The notes under the pieces were generated by a model. That model was not told the origin of the DNA and did no database searches. It was given only the letters and a program-made list of their open reading frames with translations. Both the position numbers and the translations under genes were made by a program. From Pseudomonadota bacterium (GTDB taxonomy: Bacteria; Pseudomonadota; Alphaproteobacteria; Acetobacterales; Acetobacteraceae), in contig JAJZVV010000017.1 of the NCBI GenBank assembly GCA_021845595.1, positions 1 to 50,871 on the forward strand: a stretch of 50,871 nucleotides of DNA, given 5' to 3'. Below are positions 50,738-50,871 of this stretch, piece by piece (position 1 is the first letter of the stretch; the number at the start of each line of letters is the position of its first letter).

Positions 50738-50871
50738 GAGCGCCTCCCCGCAACCACTTTTACCGAACGCTGGAACAAATCAGGACCAGGGCCGGCACCA
50801 GACCCGGCGGCTGCTCCCTGCGCCGCACCGCCCATCCCAAGGCGGAGCATCGCCGCAATCTCCCCGGTCAG
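50738..50871. other. End of window, no gene recognised
   Basis: This 134-bp stretch upstream of the hydrolase start contains no convincing coding sequence or RNA; it probably contains the hydrolase promoter and part of the next intergenic region. Confidence 0.4.

Overview
This is a GC-rich bacterial chromosome segment. Gene content and order (guaB-rsmB with guaA nearby, purM-purN, an hdaA-ppk-ppx string, a bifunctional cysNC, a small aa3-oxidase subunit IV gene, a DUF1127 protein) point to an alphaproteobacterium, most likely of the Acetobacteraceae/Rhodospirillales. That placement is inferred from gene content; no rRNA is present.

Region 1 (1-6447) is the right end of an integrative and conjugative element (ICE). 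It holds the 3' end of trbG, trbI and a DUF2274 gene, then on the opposite strand a LysR regulator, an acyl-homoserine-lactone synthase and its LuxR receptor, with a near-perfect 18-bp lux-box palindrome upstream of the synthase. An AlpA-type regulator and a P4-type tyrosine integrase follow. The integrase abuts the 3' end of guaA, a known ICE insertion target, and the intervening 190 bp carries six copies of an 8-bp repeat (consensus ACCGTCAG). Quorum sensing is therefore placed to control transfer or excision.

Region 2 (6448-22611) is core chromosome: guaA, a sulfotransferase-family gene, a SulP sulfate permease, a GNAT gene, rsmB, guaB, rlmE, a short Ppx/GppA phosphatase, nrdB, a SCO copper chaperone, a small conserved protein, a dapB-metK-DUF2007-methyltransferase operon, an enolase-superfamily gene and tRNA-Ser(CGA).

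Region 3 (22612-28960), starting just after the tRNA, looks like a plasticity zone with several decayed modules. It has an antitoxin-type regulator with a one-base N-terminal frameshift, fused to an IS3-family remnant that replaced its partner gene. It also has a Tat-exported unknown protein, an intact hxlR-emrA-emrB efflux operon with a palindromic operator on its promoter, a truncated restriction-methylase fragment whose 5' end overlaps a 65-bp palindrome, a second 53-bp palindrome of the same style, and a HigA-type antitoxin pseudogene with two frameshifts.

Region 4 (28961-50871) is core again. A probable six-gene operon runs leftward (CDP-alcohol phosphatidyltransferase, AI-2E/PerM permease, hdaA, ppk, ppx, SDR). 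Then come purM-purN with the cytochrome oxidase subunit IV gene, doxX, cysNC without cysD, a PEP-CTERM protein, aminopeptidase P, DUF1127, prmA, a UvrD/PcrA helicase, metF, mlaA-mlaC and an alpha/beta hydrolase with an Asp nucleophile. Translational coupling by ATGA overlaps is frequent throughout.
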